The notes: generated by a model not told the origin, from the sequence alone. Shown: positions 16,704-26,030, numbered from the stretch's first letter. The stretch: 64,000 nt of DNA from Bacteroidaceae bacterium (GCA_017470525.1 JAFUYM010000038.1:116576-180575), one strand, 5' to 3'. Made by a program: numbers and translations.

Positions 16704-19310
16704 TCAGAATGTCATTCGTACTTTCAGACGGATTCCCCATTTGTTGGTGTTGGGATTATTGAGGTAGGTGAGACGGCGGACATAGTCAATCTCAATGAGT
16801 TTGAATATGTTGTGGATGCCGACACGCCACTCGATATAGGGCTTTCGTTCATCCATACAGACGGTGTTCTGTTCGTAACTGCCGTCAGCACGGAAGTGAC
16901 CAGGGAAGTAGAAGAGGTCGGGATCGGAATAGTTGAGTGTGGATGGGTTGTTCTTGTCGGTTAACTGTCCCCACAAAACATTGACTCCAACGCATTCGCG
17001 CCATTTGAGTTTCTTCAGCAGGGGAATGCGGTTGAAGAGCCATCCGTTGAGGTCCCATTCGGTAAGCATTGACGCATAGCGGTCATTGAGAAATTCGAGG
17101 TTGGAGATGAGATAGAAGGTATAATCCTCAATGATATAGGAAGTGTTGGCTGCTGGATGGATGAGCAGGGGAAAAGGTACTTTGTTCCATTGTGCACCTG
17201 CTTTGATGTCGATGTCGAATTTGCCGAATTGCCCTAACCAAAAGCGTTTATAAACGCCCAGTTCTGTGACGTTGTAATTGTATTCTCCACCCACAAATCC
17301 CTTGATGCCTTTTGTATAGTTGAGTGAAAGGATGGGGGCATCGTGGTTCACTTTCACGCGACGTTGTTTTGTGTTGATATAGGTGACATTCGGTTCATAG
17401 GACACACCCACCTTAAATTCTGAGGTGGTGATGCCTGACAGCCAATGGGTTGGGTCGTTGACAGGTGTGCCCACACCATCCAGTTTTTGATAAAATAAAG
17501 CATCTACTGGGTGGTTGCGGGTGCGTGTGTATTGTGCGTTCACCTTGATGCCTTGCTCAAACTCACGTGTGTAGTCGATGTGCAGTTCTCGGGTGTGATG
17601 GTATTGGTCCACGGTCGAGGCATGGAAGGCAGTGAACATGTTATCCTTATCAGTAGGCACGAATTTGTCAAAAGGCGAGATGATGTCATCCCACCAGTAG
17701 ATGGACAGATTATGCTGGGGAAACTCACGTGGCAGATAGGCTTTCTTGTTGAATGCATAGGTGAGTTGCCCCTTCCAATAGACGTTGTGAGTCTTGGTGC
17801 CGTAAGCGACATAACCGTTGGCGAAAAGGTGAGGGGAGAGGTTGGCTGTGGTGAGTGCTGAAGCACGGAAACGCAAATCATCGTAGTGGTTGGCTGAAAT
17901 CATGGTGTTGACAGGACCGATATCGACATAGTTGGGATGGAGTGAGTCGCCTGTCTCTACAAAGTTTTCCACCAGTGCCTTGAAGCCAAAGAGTACATAC
18001 TTAAAGCCTTTGATGTGGGTGAGACGGTCAAGAAAACTGTCCATCTTTCCTTCTGACGTGGTAAGTTTCACTTGTCGGTATTCATTCCAAAAGGCTTCGT
18101 CCTGCATGGAGGCATCAGGCTCACGAAGCGTATTGCCTTTGATGTTTTTGAAAAGGGATCGGGGAATGTCCTCAAAAGAGACGTGGGTCAATCGGGTCAC
18201 TCGTTGTACCTGAAACTTGCCTAACCACTTGCTGAGTTGCAGTTCCACAAGCATGTCGTTGGTGGAAGCGATGCGGTCGCCACTTTCTAATTCCTCAAAG
18301 TCTTGTGCAATGACCATGTTTTCCACAAAGTTCACATCGCTTCGTCGGGGAATGGTGAGTTCCACACGTCGTACTTGGAATGTGGAGTCGGGGTCAAGCA
18401 AAATGTATAGATGACCTGAAAAGCCGAAGTCCTGCTGGTTGTTGGGTAAGAAACCGACATCGACCACTTTGTCCTGCTCGATGAAAATGGTGTCTTGCAG
18501 ATAATAGCGGTAGAACGAGATGGCATTGTCGGCAATGGGCGAACGGAAAGGATATTGCAGTAGTCGGCACTCGTTCTCGTAGATATCGACATCTGTGAAT
18601 ACATCCTTGAGGGTGGTGGTCAAAATTTCACCTGTGTTCACCAGTTCGGTCACCCCTTTGTTGCTTTCGCCTTTAATGACTTGCTTTTCTGATTTCGGGT
18701 TTTTGCGATAGTAGATTTCAGAAAGCGTTTCATCAACCGTAAGTGGCAAGATAAGTTTGCCTGTCTGAGGTGATTTTTCCACGTGGTCTTTCAAAAAGGC
18801 AAAACGCTTGTATTCTCCTTCGTCAAACACCTTGTCACTCACTTCGTTGAGGGAGAATGTCATTTTCTCATATTTGGTATAAGTGAAGAAGTCCTTGCTG
18901 TGGAGGTCGCTCTGTTTCTTGTTGGCAATCACCTTCTTCATCAGTTCGACGGCTGGATTGTTTTTGCGGCTGTATCTTCCTTTTTTTGCAGAAACCGTCA
19001 CTCCCGTCAATGTTTTGTCGTCAGGAACGAGTTTGATGGTGATGTCCTTGTTTTTCCCAAATTCCTTCAGAGTGATGGTTTGTGTCTGATAACCCATCGA
19101 AGATATGGTGAGTTTCTTCCAGGTGCTGTCTTCTTTAATGACAAAACTTCCATCCTCATCGGTCTGCTCGCCTACATTCTTGCCATCATAATAGACGTTC
19201 ACGTAGTCGAGTGGTTCACGTGTTTTGCTGTCGATGACCTTACCCGTCACTTGCGCATTCGCCGTGAGAAATGAAAGTATAATAAATATTCCTAAAATGT
19301 ATCTTTTCAT
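16704..19310 (-). CDS. DUF5686 outer-membrane protein with carboxypeptidase-like regulatory domain
   Basis: 868 residues. Signal peptide ends TANAQ. Residues about 21-105 are a CarboxypepD_reg-like beta-sandwich (VTGKVIDSKTREPLDYVNVYYDGKNVGEQTDEDG). The rest matches the DUF5686 pattern, with many alternating beta strands and a C-terminal aromatic residue (KWGIRLKVRMTF), which suggests an outer-membrane barrel. The family is specific to Bacteroidetes and has no proven function. It is the last gene of a four-gene operon in which neighbours overlap by four bases, so a role linked to the envelope lipid or glycan made by the upstream enzymes is a fair guess. Confidence 0.82.
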   Translation of the reverse strand: MKRYILGIFIILSFLTANAQVTGKVIDSKTREPLDYVNVYYDGKNVGEQTDEDGSFVIKEDSTWKKLTISSMGYQTQTITLKEFGKNKDITIKLVPDDKTLTGVTVSAKKGRYSRKNNPAVELMKKVIANKKQSDLHSKDFFTYTKYEKMTFSLNEVSDKVFDEGEYKRFAFLKDHVEKSPQTGKLILPLTVDETLSEIYYRKNPKSEKQVIKGESNKGVTELVNTGEILTTTLKDVFTDVDIYENECRLLQYPFRSPIADNAISFYRYYLQDTIFIEQDKVVDVGFLPNNQQDFGFSGHLYILLDPDSTFQVRRVELTIPRRSDVNFVENMVIAQDFEELESGDRIASTNDMLVELQLSKWLGKFQVQRVTRLTHVSFEDIPRSLFKNIKGNTLREPDASMQDEAFWNEYRQVKLTTSEGKMDSFLDRLTHIKGFKYVLFGFKALVENFVETGDSLHPNYVDIGPVNTMISANHYDDLRFRASALTTANLSPHLFANGYVAYGTKTHNVYWKGQLTYAFNKKAYLPREFPQHNLSIYWWDDIISPFDKFVPTDKDNMFTAFHASTVDQYHHTRELHIDYTREFEQGIKVNAQYTRTRNHPVDALFYQKLDGVGTPVNDPTHWLSGITTSEFKVGVSYEPNVTYINTKQRRVKVNHDAPILSLNYTKGIKGFVGGEYNYNVTELGVYKRFWLGQFGKFDIDIKAGAQWNKVPFPLLIHPAANTSYIIEDYTFYLISNLEFLNDRYASMLTEWDLNGWLFNRIPLLKKLKWRECVGVNVLWGQLTDKNNPSTLNYSDPDLFYFPGHFRADGSYEQNTVCMDERKPYIEWRVGIHNIFKLIEIDYVRRLTYLNNPNTNKWGIRLKVRMTF

Positions 19311-20047
19311 CCTTTGCTGATTGTTTCTGGCAAATCTTTAATATTATATATAATGTATGTCGGAACCGTTTCATCCACCTCCTCTTTACCCCATCCGACA
19401 CCTTTTACCCACACAGTTTTGCACCCCAGTTGGGTGGCAGGGATGATGTCTTTTGAAAAACTGTCACCTACTACAAGAATGTCGTTTGTCGGCAGTTCTT
19501 CCTCCGTTTTTCCTGTCACTTTTCTAAGTGCATCGATGCCTAATTGATAAATTTGAGGGTCTGGTTTCCGTACCCCTACTACAGCACTTTCCACAATGTG
19601 CTGGAAGTATTGCAAACGGAAATCAGCGAGAATGGTTTCAATGTTTCCATAGAAGTTGCTGACCAGCACTAAAGGATATTTCTCTGCCAATTGTGCAAGG
19701 ACAGGACGGCTGGTTTCCAGTACTTTCAGAACGTAATTGTAGCAGTATTGTGCCACGTTATCACTTTGTAGTTTTCGTTCTTTTTCTGCTACATTCCAAA
19801 TACCTCTGTCTGTCAAGTCTTTCGTTTCGAGGTCGCACTTGATGGTGAGGAGGTCGAGAAAGTTGTGTGTGGGCTTAATGTAGGGATGCTTGGCAAGGGC
19901 TCGTTCGGCAAAAACGTAACTGGTACGGAACTCTTCTTTGCAGACGGGTATGCCTACTTGCTGATAGCCTTCCCACAGCACTTCGCTCCAATGCACAGAA
20001 TTGGTGTCGATGGTGCCTCCGTAGTCGAAAATGATGGCTTGAATCAT
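19307..20047 (-). CDS. HAD superfamily hydrolase-like protein
   Basis: 246 residues. Motif I reads FDYGGTIDT at residues 7-15: the nucleophile Asp8 is present, but the acid/base Asp normally two residues later is Gly. Motif II is VLVSNFYG, motif III is the Lys in RKPDPQIY, and motif IV is VVGDSFSKDI. The protein is thus a full-length subclass I HAD with an altered acid/base position, seen in some active family members and in others with weak activity. In this operon, a phosphatase acting on a phosphorylated lipid head group would fit. It overlaps both neighbours by four bases. Confidence 0.82.
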   Translation of the reverse strand: MIQAIIFDYGGTIDTNSVHWSEVLWEGYQQVGIPVCKEEFRTSYVFAERALAKHPYIKPTHNFLDLLTIKCDLETKDLTDRGIWNVAEKERKLQSDNVAQYCYNYVLKVLETSRPVLAQLAEKYPLVLVSNFYGNIETILADFRLQYFQHIVESAVVGVRKPDPQIYQLGIDALRKVTGKTEEELPTNDILVVGDSFSKDIIPATQLGCKTVWVKGVGWGKEEVDETVPTYIIYNIKDLPETISKG

Positions 20048-21036
20048 TGGGCGTTTGAGATTTTTCGATTAAACTCCTTGCAGAATCCTTCGTGTGTGTG
20101 CCGCATGTAGAGGTAAAGTGCAGTGAAGAGAACCATCTCTGCCAACAGATAGAGCCACGGCAGGTCAAGCAGGAAGGAAAGGTAGAGAGTGATGGCGCGT
20201 GTGTTAAACGTGAGGATGTTTGCCCATTTCATCATGGGCAGACTTTTCAAACGAAACTCTTCGCGGAAAGCCTGTGGAATGTTCTCCACAGCACCGTATT
20301 TTCCTTTCAGAGTCAGCATCAGTTGTTGGAAGGTTGGGGTTTGTTTTTCCTGGCTGCGAGTGTAGTTGATGTAGGTGAGCAGGAAAAGTTTATAGATGAC
20401 ATTGCCTTTCCAAGGTGTTGTCTGATAGATTTGCTTTTGCTGTGTAGAATTGTCGAGTTCACTTCCAGCCTTGCCTTTCAAGAAGAAGAGGTGAATTTGG
20501 CGATAATAGTCAGCCAATCCACTTTGGCGAGCATGAAAACAGACTCCTGACACCCATACGGCAACATAGAAGATGCTGTTAGCAATAAAGGTGTTCCGTT
20601 CATTGGCTTTGATGCCCAACCATTGGAACTCCGCATCGTGATATTGGTAGAAGCGGATGAATAGGGCATGATAGAGGAAAAAGAACCACACATCGCCCGC
20701 TGCACCGTCAAGAATGCGCCCCAACTGTGTTTTCTTGCCTGTCATACGTGCCAGTTGTCCATCGGCACTGTCGTAGAAGTTTGCCCACGTCAGCAACAAC
20801 ACACCAATGATGTTGTACATGAGCCCTTCCCATCCAGCCATGCGGTAACTGCCAAAGCAGAAAAAGTAGGCGGATGCCACACCGATAATCATAGAGAGAA
20901 TGGTGACGGTGTTGGGATGTATGTCGAAATGGTCAAAAAACTTTGCCCACCAATAGCCAATGGGACGTGTCCATACGGTATCGAGCCATTCTTCCGTGTC
21001 GTTCGATTTGAGCGTTGATTTAATTGCTTCTTTCAT
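20044..21036 (-). CDS. CDP-alcohol phosphatidyltransferase
   Basis: 330 residues from ATG 21036, which overlaps the stop of the upstream gene as ATGA; a longer frame from 21084 would run far into that gene. The family motif D-G-x2-A-R-x8-G-x3-D-x3-D is complete (DGQLARMTGKKTQLGRILDG then AAGD). About six membrane helices are predicted, with long soluble tails. The enzyme joins a CDP-linked alcohol to a second alcohol, giving a phosphodiester lipid in the inner membrane. Its length exceeds small PgsA-type members. Grouping with an ATP-grasp, a HAD and an outer-membrane protein suggests synthesis of an unusual head group; inositol lipid clusters of gut Bacteroidetes are a possible parallel. Confidence 0.88.
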   Translation of the reverse strand: MKEAIKSTLKSNDTEEWLDTVWTRPIGYWWAKFFDHFDIHPNTVTILSMIIGVASAYFFCFGSYRMAGWEGLMYNIIGVLLLTWANFYDSADGQLARMTGKKTQLGRILDGAAGDVWFFFLYHALFIRFYQYHDAEFQWLGIKANERNTFIANSIFYVAVWVSGVCFHARQSGLADYYRQIHLFFLKGKAGSELDNSTQQKQIYQTTPWKGNVIYKLFLLTYINYTRSQEKQTPTFQQLMLTLKGKYGAVENIPQAFREEFRLKSLPMMKWANILTFNTRAITLYLSFLLDLPWLYLLAEMVLFTALYLYMRHTHEGFCKEFNRKISNAQ

Positions 21037-21887
21037 GATTGTACAATTCTTTTTGCGATGGCTTTCGCCGCATCTTCCGTACAACTGGAGAAACTTGGAA
21101 AGTCGTTGAAGTCGATAAACCAGAAGTCGCCTTGTTCATCGATGATGACATCGCCGCCATAGATGGGTACATTCAACTTCTTCGCTATCATGTCAGCATA
21201 AAGTTTGATGCGTTCAGCCTTGAAGGGGAACCCTTTTTCCTTTCCGTTCACCTCTTCAAACCCAAATTTGGAATGTCCGTGACTGGCGTAATTCCAGCGG
21301 AAGAAGTCTGTTCCCTCCACTCCATAGAATTTCACTAAATCGCCAGGCTGATGTTCTTGTGCTATCCAGAGGTTCACATCGCGTTCTTCAAAGTTCTTGA
21401 AAGCCTTTTCGAACTCCTCCCTTGACGAACAAAAGGCTGTGTCTTCCGCCACAGTTGCACTACCATCGCAGTTCTTTAGCCACAATGGAGGAATGATGTC
21501 ATCTTTACTTCCTGTTGAACAATACAGTAAATTTCGTTTTTCTCCCACCAAAAACTCAGGTTGCGGAATGCCTGCTTCCAGCATCTGTGTTGCCACAGCC
21601 GCCTTGTTGGTGCTGCTTAGGATGCCATCAATACTGTTGATGAATTTTCTTTGTGTTGCCACATCCGTCTCCTTTTCCAGCATGACAAGCGAGTAGAGGT
21701 CTCGTGCCATGGTGAACATGCGGTCGTAGGAGGAATAGTCAAATCCCACCATTTCACTTTCTCGAATAGTTTCCACCTCGTGCCCCATCTCCTTCAGTCC
21801 ATCAGTTACGGCGATGAAGATGGCTGCATCGTTGCCTGCCAAATTGGGCGAATATTTTAATCCTCTGCTGATACCTAATATTTTCAT
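21033..21887 (-). CDS. ATP-grasp-like protein
   Basis: 284 residues. The sequence MKILGISRGLKYSPNLAGNDAAIF opens a small N-terminal Rossmann-like domain. LWLKNCDGSATVAEDTAFC gives a phosphate-binding region, and GGDVIIDEQGDFWFIDFNDFPSF holds the paired acidic and Asn metal ligands expected of ATP-grasp enzymes (Asp-Phe-Asn). Such enzymes usually ligate a carboxylate to an amine or thiol; some are kinases. No substrate can be read. It is the first gene of the operon and has a leader with a 10-bp hairpin and a good promoter. Confidence 0.75.
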   Translation of the reverse strand: MKILGISRGLKYSPNLAGNDAAIFIAVTDGLKEMGHEVETIRESEMVGFDYSSYDRMFTMARDLYSLVMLEKETDVATQRKFINSIDGILSSTNKAAVATQMLEAGIPQPEFLVGEKRNLLYCSTGSKDDIIPPLWLKNCDGSATVAEDTAFCSSREEFEKAFKNFEERDVNLWIAQEHQPGDLVKFYGVEGTDFFRWNYASHGHSKFGFEEVNGKEKGFPFKAERIKLYADMIAKKLNVPIYGGDVIIDEQGDFWFIDFNDFPSFSSCTEDAAKAIAKRIVQS

Positions 21888-21903
21888 TACCTTGAGGTTC
21901 GAT

Positions 21904-21936
21904 AGACTCTTGAAGTGCGTATGTGCTCAAGAGTCT
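21904..21936 (-). promoter_or_regulatory. Leader hairpin of the ATP-grasp operon
   Basis: AGACTCTTGA (21904-21913) and TCAAGAGTCT (21927-21936) are perfect inverted copies between the promoter and the start codon. The stem would sit 16 bases ahead of the ATG in the mRNA and could affect translation. Confidence 0.6.
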
Positions 21937-21951
21937 CGCTAATTTCGGCTG

Positions 21952-21959
21952 CAAAGGTA
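21952..21959 (-). promoter_or_regulatory. Promoter -7 box of the ATP-grasp operon
   Basis: Reverse-strand TACCTTTG followed by C. The -33 part is weak. The 344-base gap to relA also holds the divergent relA promoter. Confidence 0.7.
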
Positions 21960-22158
21960 CGCATTTTTTCTAAGGTGGCGAGGGGGTGACAAATGAAAAA
22001 AGGTGACAAGGGCACAAAAGGGATAAAAAAGGACAGAAAAAGAACCAAATCCGATTGCTTTTTCCTATGGGAGTTTTTCATTTTTGATGCAGCGAACCTC
22101 GTCATTCCATCTCTTTTGTTCGTTGAATCTTGTCGCTGAACCGAAAAAAGCGAATAAA

Positions 22159-22191
22159 TTTGTTTATCCGATTTGTTAGTCGTACCTTTGC
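22159..22191 (+). promoter_or_regulatory. Promoter of relA
   Basis: TTTG (22159-22162), 20 bases, TACCTTTGC (22183-22191), an excellent Bacteroidetes consensus match 40 bases ahead of the ATG. Confidence 0.88.
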
Positions 22192-22231
22192 AACGAAAAA
22201 ATGTATAACTTCTACTTTATAGGGGTGAAAT

Positions 22232-24451
22232 ATGGAAGAAAGTGTTATATTGAAAGAAGAAGAGAGAGAGGAAATCAGGCTGACTGTAAAGAAGTTGCAG
22301 TCGCTGGTTTCGGAAGTGCTGAATCCGGATGATTTCCATAAAATCAAGGAAATTCTCCTACGTGCCGTTGAGACGGGGCAGTTACATCGTAACTCGTTTG
22401 GGTTGAATCCAATTCTGTTTGACCTCCAAACGGCTGTCATCACAGCAGAGGAGATTGGGCTGAATCGTGCCTCGATCTTGAGCATCCTGCTGCATGACTG
22501 CGTGTCGCTAGGTGTGATTGATATCGCGTATGTGAAGCAGGAATTTGGTGACGATGTGGCACATATCATTCATGGTATTTTGAGGGTGAATGAACTCTAT
22601 GCGAAAAACCCGTCTATTGAAACAGAGAATTTCCGCGACCTTTTGTTGTCATTTGCCGAAGATATGCGCGTCATCTTCATCATTATTGCAGATCGTGTGA
22701 ACCTGATGCGCCAGATTAAGGATAAGGGCGAAATTGAAGAGCGGACACGAGTGGCTACGGAGGCTGCTCGCCTATATGCACCTTTGGCACACAAACTGGG
22801 TTTGTATCTGATTAAGCGTGAATTGGAAGACTTGTCGCTCAAGTATTTGGAGCCAGATGTTTATTATATGATAAAGGAGAAACTGAGCGCCACACGTGCG
22901 GCTCGTGACCTTTATATTGCTAATTTCATCGGTCCTATCGAAGAAAAGTTGAAAGCGGCTGGATTGAAGTTCCACATTAAGGGGCGTACCAAATCCATCC
23001 ATTCTATCTGGCAGAAGATGAAGAAGCAGAAGTGCAAGTTTGAGGGCATTTACGACCTCTTTGCCATCCGTGTGATTCTTGATTCTGCACCCGAAAAAGA
23101 GAAACAGGACTGTTGGCAGGTGTTCAGTATCGTGACCGACATGTACCGTCCCAATCCAAAGCGTTTGCGCGACTGGCTCTCTGTGCCGAAATCAAATGGC
23201 TATGAGTCGTTGCACATTACTGTGATGGGACCAGAAGGAAAGTGGGTGGAAATCCAGATTCGTACAGAACGTATGGATGAAATTGCAGAGCGTGGCTTGG
23301 CTGCCCACTGGCGATATAAAGGCGTGAAGGATAGTGGCAGTAAACTGGAGGATTGGCTGCAAGACATTCGCTCAGCATTGGAGCATCAGACAGAGAGCGA
23401 CGAGTTGCTGATGGACCGCTTCAAAGTAGACCTTTATAGCGACGAGGTTTTTGTCTTCACTCCCAAAGGCGACCTTTTCAAATTGCCTAAAGGAGCAACG
23501 GTGCTCGACTTTGCGTTCCAGATTCATACGAATGTCGGTGCGCATTGTACGGGTGGAAAGGTGAATGGAAAGAATGTTCATATCCGCACCAAATTGCAGA
23601 GTGGTGACCAGGTGGAAATCCTCACGTCGCAGAAACAGCAACCGAAGCGTGATTGGCTGAATATTGCGATTACTCCGAAGGCAAGAGCCAAGATTCGTCA
23701 GTCGCTTACTGAACAGGAAATGCAGGTGTCCACCTTCGCAAAGGAGGCTTTGGAGCGGAAGTTCAAGAATAAGAAGATTGAACCTGATGAATCAACCATG
23801 ATGCGCCTGATTAAGAAGTTGGGTTACAAACATGTCACCGAATTTTACAAGGCAATTGCAGAAGAAGTGCTGGATGTAAATACCGTCATCGAACACTATC
23901 AGGAGATTCAGGAACGTGATGCCAATCCCAACGCTTTCTCCACAGAGCAGCGCAGTGCTGATGGTTATGTGGCAAATGTGGTGGATGACCGTGCGCAGGG
24001 AAATGCCGACGTGTTGGTGCTCGACAATAATTTGAAAGGGGTGGATTACAGTTTGGCAAAATGCTGCAACCCCATTTATGGTGACGATGTGTTTGGTTTT
24101 GTGACGGTCAATCGGGGCATCAAGGTGCATCGCCAAGACTGCCCGAATGCACAACTGCTTCGCGAACGCATGAGTTATCGTGTGCTTCGTGCGCGATGGG
24201 CGGGTAAAGGGTCGAAGCAGTATCCTGTCACGCTTCATGTGGTGGGGCATGACGATATAGGCATTGTCAACAACATCACCTCTATTATCAATAAGGAGAA
24301 AAATGTCATGTTGCGTGGCATCAGCATTCACTCCTCAGAAGACGGACTCTTCTCTGGCACTCTCACCGTGATGATTGACGACCAGAACCAGTTGACACAA
24401 CTCATCAAGAAGTTGTCCATTGTGAAAGGTGTGAAGAATATAACAAGATAG
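22232..24451 (+). CDS. relA: RelA/SpoT family (p)ppGpp synthetase with degenerate hydrolase site
   Basis: 739 residues. Domain order is hydrolase-like HD (about 45-200), synthetase (245-365), TGS (about 425-485) and C-terminal ACT (about 665-739). The synthetase keeps the GTP-binding loop PKSNGYESLH at 319-328 and the EIQIRT-like strand. The HD region reads LLHDCVSLG at 86-94, where active hydrolases have HDxxED, and the later ADRLHNM segment is ADRVNLM. This argues for a synthetase-only RelA type. It makes the alarmone (p)ppGpp in response to amino-acid starvation at the ribosome. rlmH follows after six bases and is probably co-transcribed. Confidence 0.93.
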   Translation: MEESVILKEEEREEIRLTVKKLQSLVSEVLNPDDFHKIKEILLRAVETGQLHRNSFGLNPILFDLQTAVITAEEIGLNRASILSILLHDCVSLGVIDIAYVKQEFGDDVAHIIHGILRVNELYAKNPSIETENFRDLLLSFAEDMRVIFIIIADRVNLMRQIKDKGEIEERTRVATEAARLYAPLAHKLGLYLIKRELEDLSLKYLEPDVYYMIKEKLSATRAARDLYIANFIGPIEEKLKAAGLKFHIKGRTKSIHSIWQKMKKQKCKFEGIYDLFAIRVILDSAPEKEKQDCWQVFSIVTDMYRPNPKRLRDWLSVPKSNGYESLHITVMGPEGKWVEIQIRTERMDEIAERGLAAHWRYKGVKDSGSKLEDWLQDIRSALEHQTESDELLMDRFKVDLYSDEVFVFTPKGDLFKLPKGATVLDFAFQIHTNVGAHCTGGKVNGKNVHIRTKLQSGDQVEILTSQKQQPKRDWLNIAITPKARAKIRQSLTEQEMQVSTFAKEALERKFKNKKIEPDESTMMRLIKKLGYKHVTEFYKAIAEEVLDVNTVIEHYQEIQERDANPNAFSTEQRSADGYVANVVDDRAQGNADVLVLDNNLKGVDYSLAKCCNPIYGDDVFGFVTVNRGIKVHRQDCPNAQLLRERMSYRVLRARWAGKGSKQYPVTLHVVGHDDIGIVNNITSIINKEKNVMLRGISIHSSEDGLFSGTLTVMIDDQNQLTQLIKKLSIVKGVKNITR

Positions 24452-24457
24452 GGTCGG

Positions 24458-24931
24458 ATGAAAGTCGCTTTGATATTAGTCGGGAAGACCGTGAATCGGC
24501 ATTTCGTCGATTTGATAGAAGATTATGTGTCTCGTGTGAAACACTATATCGGCTTCGACGTCATCACTATCCCCGAACTGAAGAACACCAAGAATCTCTC
24601 TCCCGACCAGCAGAAACAGCAGGAGGGAGAACTGATTGTCAAGCAGATTCAGGCGGGCGACCATGTGGTGCTTCTCGACGAACATGGCAAGGAACTGCGT
24701 AGTGTGGAGTTCTCCAAATATATGGAGCAGAAAATGCTAACCGTGAACAAACGGTTGCTTTTCATCATTGGTGGTCCCTATGGCTTTTCCTCCGATGTCT
24801 ATGCTAAGGCAAACGAGAAAATATCCCTTTCCAAGATGACATTCTCCCACCAGATGGTACGCCTTATTTTTGTGGAACAACTTTATCGTGCCATGACCAT
24901 CATGAAAGGTGAACCGTATCATCACGAATGA
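24458..24931 (+). CDS. rlmH: 23S rRNA (pseudouridine1915-N3)-methyltransferase
   Basis: 157 residues, the usual length. The SPOUT knot features are clear: LLDEHGKELRS, the glycine-rich FIIGGPYGFS and the C-terminal SKMTFSHQMVRLIFVEQLYRA followed by PYHHE. The enzyme methylates pseudouridine 1915 in helix 69 of 23S rRNA. It is six bases downstream of relA. Confidence 0.97.
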   Translation: MKVALILVGKTVNRHFVDLIEDYVSRVKHYIGFDVITIPELKNTKNLSPDQQKQQEGELIVKQIQAGDHVVLLDEHGKELRSVEFSKYMEQKMLTVNKRLLFIIGGPYGFSSDVYAKANEKISLSKMTFSHQMVRLIFVEQLYRAMTIMKGEPYHHE

Positions 24932-25055
24932 CGATGAAAGAACTTTTTGATGGAAATATCTGAAGGCGATAGGGCTGAAAATCGCCCTGAAATCATATAA
25001 AAAGGTGGTAAAATGGCAAAAAACAGGCTAAGAGTGAAAAATAAATGAAACTAAA

Positions 25056-25088
25056 TTTGTGCAGTTGAAAAAGTTTTCCTACCTTTGC
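25056..25088 (+). promoter_or_regulatory. Promoter of tRNA-Arg and probably the rpmB operon
   Basis: TTTG (25056-25059), 20 bases, TACCTTTGC (25080-25088). No further consensus promoter is seen before rpmB, so the tRNA and the ribosomal protein genes may share this transcript. A GC palindrome TGCGGGCCCGCA (25313-25324) lies in the rpmB leader. Confidence 0.85.
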
Positions 25089-25163
25089 ACCCGCAAATTG
25101 CGTGGGGACACCCGTGCATAGTGCTTTGTGTGGGTTGTCTCCCATGCCAAAAGCAGAAAGGAT

Positions 25164-25237
25164 GGTTCGGTAGCTCAGCTGGATAGAGCAACAGCCTTCT
25201 AAGCTGTGGGTCTTGGGTTCGAATCCCAACCGAATCA
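25164..25237 (+). tRNA. tRNA-Arg (TCT)
   Basis: 74 nt. Acceptor GGTTCGG pairs with CCGAATC (one G-U), D arm TAGCTCAGCTGGATAGAGCA, anticodon stem ACAGC/GCTGT with anticodon TCT at 25198-25200, T loop TTCGAAT, discriminator A. CCA is not encoded. It reads AGA and AGG codons. Confidence 0.96.
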
Positions 25238-25392
25238 CAAAAGAAAAAAGAAACACCCCTAATTTTCAAAAACAAAAAGGGTTGAACGTTCCGAATTTCG
25301 CAAGGCGGGCATTGCGGGCCCGCAGGAATAGTGAAGACCTGTACTTCTCCAAGTAAAATTAGATTTGAAAATTAAAAAAAGATAACAAGAAA

Positions 25393-25653
25393 ATGTCAAA
25401 AATTTGTCAGATTACAGGTAAAAAGGCAGCGATTGGCAACAATGTGTCACACTCACTGCGCAGAACAAAGAGGACATTCGATGTCAACTTGTTCACTAAG
25501 AAATTCTACTATGTAGAGGAAGATTGCTGGATTGTGCTCAAGGTGAGTGCAGCAGGTTTGCGAATCATCAACCGCATTGGTCTCGACGCTGCTCTGAAGC
25601 AGGCTGTTGCTAAGGGCCACTGCCAGTGGAAAGACATCCAGGTTATTGGCTAA
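25393..25653 (+). CDS. rpmB: 50S ribosomal protein L28
   Basis: 86 residues. [21 protein letters not shown] and the following basic stretch [18 protein letters not shown] are diagnostic of L28. It is the first gene of a compact L28-L33-DUF4295 operon that precedes ftsY, a conserved order in Bacteroidales. Confidence 0.97.
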   Translation: MSKICQITGKKAAIGNNVSHSLRRTKRTFDVNLFTKKFYYVEEDCWIVLKVSAAGLRIINRIGLDAALKQAVAKGHCQWKDIQVIG

Positions 25654-25678
25654 TCATTAAAGTAAGGAGAACAGAAAA

Positions 25679-25867
25679 ATGGCAAAGAAAGCGAAAGGCA
25701 ATCGTGTGCAGGTCATCCTTGAATGCACAGAAATGAAGGATAGCGGTCTTCCAGGAACATCAAGATACATCACCACAAAGAACCGCAAGAACACTCCCGA
25801 CCGTCTGGAGTTGAAGAAGTATAACCCCATCCTTAAGAGAATGACAGTTCATAAGGAGATTAAATAA
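25679..25867 (+). CDS. rpmG: 50S ribosomal protein L33
   Basis: 62 residues. [19 protein letters not shown] and [21 protein letters not shown] are characteristic of L33. The zinc-ligand CxxC pairs of the other L33 class are lacking, so this is the zinc-free form. It lies 25 bases after rpmB. Confidence 0.96.
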   Translation: MAKKAKGNRVQVILECTEMKDSGLPGTSRYITTKNRKNTPDRLELKKYNPILKRMTVHKEIK

Positions 25868-25877
25868 TTAGAGAACT

Positions 25878-26030
25878 ATGGCAAAAAAAACCGTCGCAAC
25901 CCTCCAGAATAAGGATGGTCGCTCTTACACAAAGGTCATCAAGATGTTCAAGTCTCCTAAGACTGGTGCATACGCATTTGACGAGAAGATGATTCCTGCT
26001 GAATTGGTGAAGGATTATCTGAAGGATTGA
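25878..26030 (+). CDS. DUF4295 small basic protein
   Basis: 50 residues: MAKKTVATLQNKDGRSYTKV at the N-terminus and ending LVKDYLKD. The Bacteroidetes-only DUF4295 family is always short and sits beside L28 and L33, which suggests association with the ribosome, though no function is proven. It is 10 bases downstream of rpmG and is followed by the operon terminator. Confidence 0.92.
   Translation: MAKKTVATLQNKDGRSYTKVIKMFKSPKTGAYAFDEKMIPAELVKDYLKD

Noticed and set aside
24960-24990. Terminator after rlmH
   Set aside because: GGCGAT/ATCGCC and AGGGC/GCCCT pairings compete and no T run follows; too weak to list.
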